From: CAYQZD01 sp964421875
GTDB taxonomy: Bacteria > Electryoneota > Tariuqbacteria > Tariuqbacterales > Tariuqbacteraceae
Length of the DNA: 8,369 bases
Assembly: GCA_964421875.1 (NCBI GenBank)
Contig: CAYQZD010000147.1
Coordinates: 1 to 8,369, forward strand
Direction: 5' to 3'
This document shows, piece by piece, positions 5,094-8,369 of the stretch. The number at the start of each line of letters is the position of its first letter. The stretch's first letter is position 1. Made by a program: the position numbers and the translations under genes. The notes below the pieces were generated by a model, which saw only the letters and a list, made by a program, of their open reading frames with translations, was not told the origin of the DNA and searched no databases.

Positions 5094-6548
5094 ATGAAAA
5101 CCCTATTCACCATATTAATCCTCATCATCCTTCTATCCGCCTTTGTTTACGCCCAAATCGGACCGCCGGATACGCTCTGGACCAGGAGATACAAAGATGG
5201 ATATCAAGCTGCGGGTTATGATGTTCAACAAACAAGCGATGGGGGATTTATCTTTACCGGTCCCACCACTCGTTATGGCCAACTTTTAAATGATGTTTAC
5301 CTGGTAAAAACCGATGCGGATGGGGACACTATTTGGACTAGAACATTCGGCGGGAATGACTCAGACACCGGCTATGGTATTGATATAACTTATGATAGTG
5401 GATTTATAATAGTAGGAAATACTTGGTCGTTTGGGATTGGAGGAAGTGATATTTATTTGATTAGAACAGATTCTAATGGCGACACACTTTGGACACGCAC
5501 CTTGGGGGGGTTAGAAAATGACTATGGATATTGCGTTCGTCAGACCGATGACGATGGATATATCATCACCGGCTATACTGTCACTTTAAGTCCTATGGTC
5601 CTGTATCTGATACTAATCAAGACCGACGCCGAGGGCGATACCTTATGGCATTACACCGATGTCGGCGGGACAGTGGGAGCGTCCGTTGAGCAAACGACCG
5701 ATAGCGGGTTCATAGTTGCCGGCGGCACTACTGAGTTTAGCCAAGACGATAACGATGTATATTTATTAAAGATGAATGCTAATGGTGATACAACTTGGAA
5801 AAAAGCCTATGGGGGAAACGGCGATGACTGCGCCTATGATGTTGAACAGACTAATGATGGAGGATACATAGTAGTAGGCGGGATATGGAATGGAGGCAAT
5901 GGTAGAGGTGATATATATTTAATTAAAACAGACTCTAATGGCGATTCAATATGGACTCGTTTTTATGGTGGGATTGATGATGAGAATGGTTATAGTGTAA
6001 CGCAGACTCAGGATGGTGGCTATATTATTACTGGGAGAACGCAGTCTTTCGGCGCTGGACATGATGATGTTTATATTATAAAAACAGATTCTTATGGTGA
6101 TACTGTATGGACAAAAATCCTTGGCGGTCCGGAGGGTGATAAAGGACGATGCGTTCAGCAGACATTCGACGGCGGGTATATCATTGTCGGAGATTCAAAA
6201 CCTCCGGGGAGTCCCTACGCTGACGCCTGGTTGATACGGCTGGCCGCTGAAGCTGGCGTGGAAAACCATCCGTCAACGCAGCCGTTGAAATTCACCCTTC
6301 ATCCCCCATACCCCAATCCCTTCAATCAAAGAACAGTTGCGAGATTCGAGTTGCGAGTTGCGAGTTATGTGAATCTCGAGGTTTACGATGTCTGGGGGAG
6401 GGTGGTGGAGAATTTAGTTTCAGGGTATTACATACCTGGGGCGCACCGGGTCTGGTTTGATGGTGGGGATTTATCCTCCGGGGTGTATTTGGTAAGGCTG
6501 AAGGCGGGAGGATACAGTCAGGCGCAGAAAATATTACTTTTGAAATAA
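5094..6548 (+). CDS. Secreted seven-repeat beta-propeller-like protein with C-terminal sorting domain (paralogue B)
   Basis: A 484-residue tandem paralogue of the gene before it, 18 bases downstream with ribosome site GGAGGAG (5081-5087). The signal peptide (residues 1-20, FTILILIILLS core) and the following IGPPDTLWTRRY are almost the same as in copy A. Seven repeats have tryptophans at 29, 81, 133, 185, 235, 287 and 339, with (D/N)DGG(Y/F)I..G motifs between. The fourth repeat is the least regular (LWHYTDVGG). Residues 406-484 form the sorting tail (YPNPFN, EVYDVWGRVV, SGVYLVRL, ending LLLK). The middle is A+T-rich and the tail G+C-rich. Function is unknown beyond probable surface display and binding; a duplicated propeller pair could form a heteromer or recognise two related ligands. 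It is the last gene of the operon. Confidence 0.85.
   Translation: MKTLFTILILIILLSAFVYAQIGPPDTLWTRRYKDGYQAAGYDVQQTSDGGFIFTGPTTRYGQLLNDVYLVKTDADGDTIWTRTFGGNDSDTGYGIDITYDSGFIIVGNTWSFGIGGSDIYLIRTDSNGDTLWTRTLGGLENDYGYCVRQTDDDGYIITGYTVTLSPMVLYLILIKTDAEGDTLWHYTDVGGTVGASVEQTTDSGFIVAGGTTEFSQDDNDVYLLKMNANGDTTWKKAYGGNGDDCAYDVEQTNDGGYIVVGGIWNGGNGRGDIYLIKTDSNGDSIWTRFYGGIDDENGYSVTQTQDGGYIITGRTQSFGAGHDDVYIIKTDSYGDTVWTKILGGPEGDKGRCVQQTFDGGYIIVGDSKPPGSPYADAWLIRLAAEAGVENHPSTQPLKFTLHPPYPNPFNQRTVARFELRVASYVNLEVYDVWGRVVENLVSGYYIPGAHRVWFDGGDLSSGVYLVRLKAGGYSQAQKILLLK
6327..6394 (+). repeat. Sorting-domain cassette copy 2 (68 bases identical to 4854-4921)
   Basis: Exact counterpart of 4854-4921 at an offset of 1473 bases. 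A second shared block of about 31 bases follows near each gene end (starting aggcgggaggatacagtc, 5030-5060 and 6503-6533), while the bases between the two blocks differ at many positions. The patchwork points to gene conversion or a very recent partial exchange. Confidence 0.85.
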
Positions 6549-6550
6549 AG

Positions 6551-6563
6551 ACCGGCTGCCGGT
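6551..6563 (+). terminator. Small hairpin just after the operon stop, weak terminator candidate
   Basis: ACCGG (6551-6555) pairs with CCGGT (6559-6563) around CTG, two bases after the stop codon of the last propeller gene. There is no T-run after it, so it is a poor intrinsic terminator. Transcription may instead end in the larger hairpins up to 6705. Confidence 0.25.
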
Positions 6564-6582
6564 TGCAAGTTGCCAATCGCCG

Positions 6583-6668
6583 GTAGGGGCGTTCAACTGA
6601 ACGCCCGGATAACAGAAGGATTCCGGTTGCGCCGGAATGACCGAAGGCGGATTAAGAACCCGCCCTAC
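6583..6668. repeat. REP/MITE-like cluster of three hairpins bounded by inverted GTAGGG/CCCTAC
   Basis: The unit opens with gtaggg (6583-6588) and closes with its reverse complement ccctac (6663-6668). Inside are three hairpins: an 8-bp stem gggcgttc/gaacgccc (6587-6606), a 7-bp stem attccgg/ccggaat with loop ttgcg (6620-6638), and a 5-bp stem ggcgg/ccgcc (6646-6664). There is no coding potential. The pattern resembles palindromic intergenic elements of the REP or miniature-transposon type. Only one copy is in the window, so its mobility is unproven. Confidence 0.55.
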
Positions 6669-6673
6669 AACGC

Positions 6674-6705
6674 AAAAAAAAGGCGGGGACTTAAACCCCG
6701 CCTTT
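6674..6705 (-). terminator. Intrinsic terminator of the coaD-pta transcript
   Basis: A perfect 10-bp stem (aaaggcgggg at 6679-6688 with ccccgccttt at 6696-6705) encloses the 7-base loop acttaaa. On the minus strand it is followed by an eight-base U-run (A-run 6674-6681 on the plus strand, partly in the stem). It starts 26 bases past the pta stop codon. In the plus direction only UUU follows, so it would stop the secreted-protein operon less efficiently. Confidence 0.9.
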
Positions 6706-6730
6706 ACCGTATCCTGAATCCCGATTCCCA

Positions 6731-7717
6731 TTACTCCCCGCTGGCGGCCACCACCGCATTCACCGCAGTCACATCCACGATGTCTTCCGCGCTGCAGCCT
6801 CTTGACAGGTCGAAGGCGGGTTTCGCTAATCCCTGCACGATGGGACCAATAGCCCGGGCGTTAGCCAGGCGCTGGGTAATCTTGTAAGCGATGTTGCCTG
6901 CGTTCAAATCGGGGAAGACGAAGACATTGGCTTTCCCGCCCAGCGGCGACCCCGGCGCTTTTTTCTCCGCGATAGCGGGGACAATCGCAGCGTCCACCTG
7001 CAGTTCCCCGTCGATTTTCAAATCGGGGCGCATCTCCCGCGCGATTTTCAGAGCTTCCCGCACCTTGTCGATGGTGTGATGCTCCGCCGAACCCTTGGTG
7101 GAAAACGACAGCATCGCCACCAGCGGCTCTTCGCCGGTCAAAGCCCGATGCGTGTCGGCGGCGGAAACCGCGATGGAAGCTAACTGCTCCGCGTCCGGCT
7201 CCGGCACCACCGCCCCATCGGAATACATATAAACCTTCCCCTCCGGCATCACCATCATAAACGATGACGATACGATTTTGATACCAGGCTTTAAGCCGAT
7301 AACCTGAATCCCGGCGCGCATCACGTCGCCGGTGGTGTTAGCCGCGCCTGCCACCGAACCCGCCGCTACTCCCCATTTGACTAAGAACGCTCCGAAAAAC
7401 AATGGGAGCTGAACCGTCTTCTCCGCCTGTTCCATTGTCACTCCCTTGTGGGAGCGGAGCTTGAAGTACTCCTGAGAAAAATCGGCGCGGAATTTCGAGG
7501 TGCGGGGATTCATCAATTTGACCTTGGAGAGGTTGAGTTCCAGCATCTGCGCTTTGCGCTCCATCGTCTCCGGGTCGCCCAGCAGAATCAGTTCCGCCAG
7601 TCCCTCTTTGGTGATAATTTCCGCGGCGCGCAGGGTGCGTTCATCCTCGCCTTCCGGCAGGACTACGGTTTTCTTCGCTTCCCGCGCTTTACGGCGTATC
7701 TCTTTCATTATTTCCAT
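6731..7717 (-). CDS. pta: Phosphate acetyltransferase
   Basis: Pta interconverts acetyl-CoA plus phosphate and acetyl-phosphate plus CoA (EC 2.3.1.8) in the cytoplasm; with acetate kinase it yields ATP from acetyl-CoA. The 328-residue product is the usual length of the short, single-domain form. Family motifs seen are VVLPEGEDERTLRAA (18-32), SVAGAANTTGDVMRA (121-135), MLSFSTKGSA (202-211), DGELQVDAA (236-244), FPDLNAGNIAYK (268-279) and GPIVQGLAKP..DLSRG (291-307). The Ser-Arg pair at 305-306 corresponds to the active-site pair of characterised Pta enzymes. The start at 7717 is preferred because AAGGA lies seven bases upstream; a second ATG three codons later has poor spacing. It follows coaD by 44 bases. 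No acetate kinase gene is in the window, and ordinary codon use argues against recent transfer. Confidence 0.95.
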   Translation of the reverse strand: MEIMKEIRRKAREAKKTVVLPEGEDERTLRAAEIITKEGLAELILLGDPETMERKAQMLELNLSKVKLMNPRTSKFRADFSQEYFKLRSHKGVTMEQAEKTVQLPLFFGAFLVKWGVAAGSVAGAANTTGDVMRAGIQVIGLKPGIKIVSSSFMMVMPEGKVYMYSDGAVVPEPDAEQLASIAVSAADTHRALTGEEPLVAMLSFSTKGSAEHHTIDKVREALKIAREMRPDLKIDGELQVDAAIVPAIAEKKAPGSPLGGKANVFVFPDLNAGNIAYKITQRLANARAIGPIVQGLAKPAFDLSRGCSAEDIVDVTAVNAVVAASGE

Positions 7718-7761
7718 TAATTTATCCTTAACGGTGTCGTTATTGTAATTGCAGCCTCCCG

Positions 7762-8253
7762 TTATTTTCCAAACTTTGCCTTCAACGCCTTTTCCACCGC
7801 TTCCGGGACAAATTTCGAAACATCCCCCCCGAAAGCCGCCACTTCACGCACGATGGTGGAGTTGATATAGGTGTATTTTTCGTGCGGCATCAGATAAACT
7901 GTAACCAACTCCTTAGCCAGCCGCCGGTTCACCAGCGCCATCTGGAACTCGTATTCGAAATCCGAGACGGCTCGCAGCCCCCGTATCAGCGCCACTGCCC
8001 CGCGTTTGCGGGCGTACTCCACCGAGAGCCCGTTGAAGACATCCACTTCCACGAAAGGGTATTTTTCGGCGGCGGCTTTTATCAGCGTTTTCCGCTCCTC
8101 AATGCTGAAAGCCGGCGCTTTGTCCGGATTCCGCAAAATAGTAACGATGACACGGTCGAAAAGCTCGCCCGCCCGTTCGATGATGTCCAAATGTCCGAAG
8201 GTGATGGGGTCGAAAGTTCCCGGATAGATAGCGATTCGTGGTTTAGGTTTCAT
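7762..8253 (-). CDS. coaD: Pantetheine-phosphate adenylyltransferase
   Basis: CoaD transfers AMP from ATP to 4'-phosphopantetheine, giving dephospho-CoA (EC 2.7.7.3), the penultimate step of coenzyme A synthesis, in the cytoplasm and usually as a hexamer. The 163-residue length is typical. Nucleotidyltransferase motifs are clear: YPGTFDPITFGH (10-21, containing the TxGH signature), RNPDKAP (41-47), LIRGLRAVSDFEYE (89-102), and YINSTIVREVAAFGGD (129-144) in place of the more common ISST form. The ATG at 8253 is the only sensible start, since the protein begins a few residues before the first beta-strand. No strong Shine-Dalgarno precedes it. It heads a two-gene unit with pta, linking CoA supply to an enzyme that uses CoA. 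Confidence 0.96.
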   Translation of the reverse strand: MKPKPRIAIYPGTFDPITFGHLDIIERAGELFDRVIVTILRNPDKAPAFSIEERKTLIKAAAEKYPFVEVDVFNGLSVEYARKRGAVALIRGLRAVSDFEYEFQMALVNRRLAKELVTVYLMPHEKYTYINSTIVREVAAFGGDVSKFVPEAVEKALKAKFGK

Positions 8254-8326
8254 TATATACTATGCCGGTTGAATGATATTAAAAAAAAGGTTCATCGCTG
8301 TTTCGTATGGGTAATTATTTCGGCGT

Positions 8327-8332
8327 ATTATA
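8327..8332 (-). promoter_or_regulatory. Possible -10 element for coaD
   Basis: Read on the minus strand, this is a perfect TATAAT about 75 bases upstream of the coaD start. No convincing -35 hexamer sits at 16-18 bases beyond it, so it is only a candidate; transcription could also come from a gene beyond the window. The rest of 8254-8369 shows an eight-base A-run (8281-8288) and nothing else. Confidence 0.25.
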
Positions 8333-8369
8333 TTCCCTTTGATTTTTCCCCATGTTCGATAATCCCCCC

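Noticed and set aside
6570..6887. Plus-strand frame across the hairpin cluster and the 3' end of pta
   Set aside because: It runs through palindromic repeats and the terminator and then antisense to a certain gene; the translation shows no domain.
7448..7748. Two overlapping plus-strand frames opposite the pta 5' end
   Set aside because: Antisense shadows of pta without ribosome sites or recognisable motifs.
8006..8227. Plus-strand frame opposite coaD
   Set aside because: Antisense shadow of a certain housekeeping gene.
8254..8259. TATA-rich string abutting the coaD start codon
   Set aside because: Used as a -10 box it would start transcription inside the gene; probably just A+T-rich start context.
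8300..8369. Possible tail of an upstream minus-strand gene such as rsmD, a common coaD neighbour
   Set aside because: The short minus-strand readings here end within a few codons (for example IIEHGEKSKGI then stop) and do not match the end of that family.

Overview
This window looks like chromosome from an uncultured bacterium of the FCB superphylum (the wider Bacteroidetes/Zixibacteria/Cloacimonetes-like assemblage). The evidence is four secreted-type proteins that end in the same roughly 80-residue tail (YPNPFN near its start, then a VYD..GR motif, a SGVY.(V/I)RL motif and a short basic or hydrophobic end). That tail is the Por/type IX-secretion-like or FlgD-Ig-like C-terminal domain common in these lineages. 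No lineage can be fixed from the sequence alone. Base composition is near 50% G+C overall but strongly patchy.

Layout. (1) 31-1244 (+): the 3' part of a parallel beta-helix surface protein. It has no signal peptide, and its sorting tail is cut off by a frameshift in a C-run at 985-989. (2) 1245-1596: a gene-free stretch with short-period microrepeats (7 bp and 8 bp units), then a strong sigma70-type promoter (TTGACA, 17 bp, TATATT) whose -35 box lies inside a dyad, then a leader of about 80 bases. (3) 1597-6548 (+): a three-gene operon. First is an FG-GAP/VCBS-type calcium-loop repeat protein, broken by a frameshift in a T-run at 1840-1843. Two tandem paralogues follow that each carry seven 52-residue repeats, best explained as seven-bladed beta-propellers. 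All three genes carry the tail, and the gaps are 19 and 18 bases. (4) 6549-6730: a convergent intergenic region with a cluster of hairpins and a clear intrinsic terminator for the minus strand. (5) 6731-8253 (-): coaD followed by pta, two core-metabolism genes (coenzyme A synthesis, and acetyl-CoA/acetyl-phosphate interconversion). (6) 8254-8369: upstream region of coaD with nothing certain.

How it fits together. The plus-strand operon looks like a set of exported proteins displayed or released through one shared C-terminal sorting system. The propeller pair arose by tandem duplication, and the sorting tail has been homogenised or shuffled at the DNA level (68 identical bases between the pair). 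The minus-strand genes are ordinary housekeeping genes that converge on the accessory operon. No mobile element with a transposase, no CRISPR array, and no tRNA or rRNA was seen.
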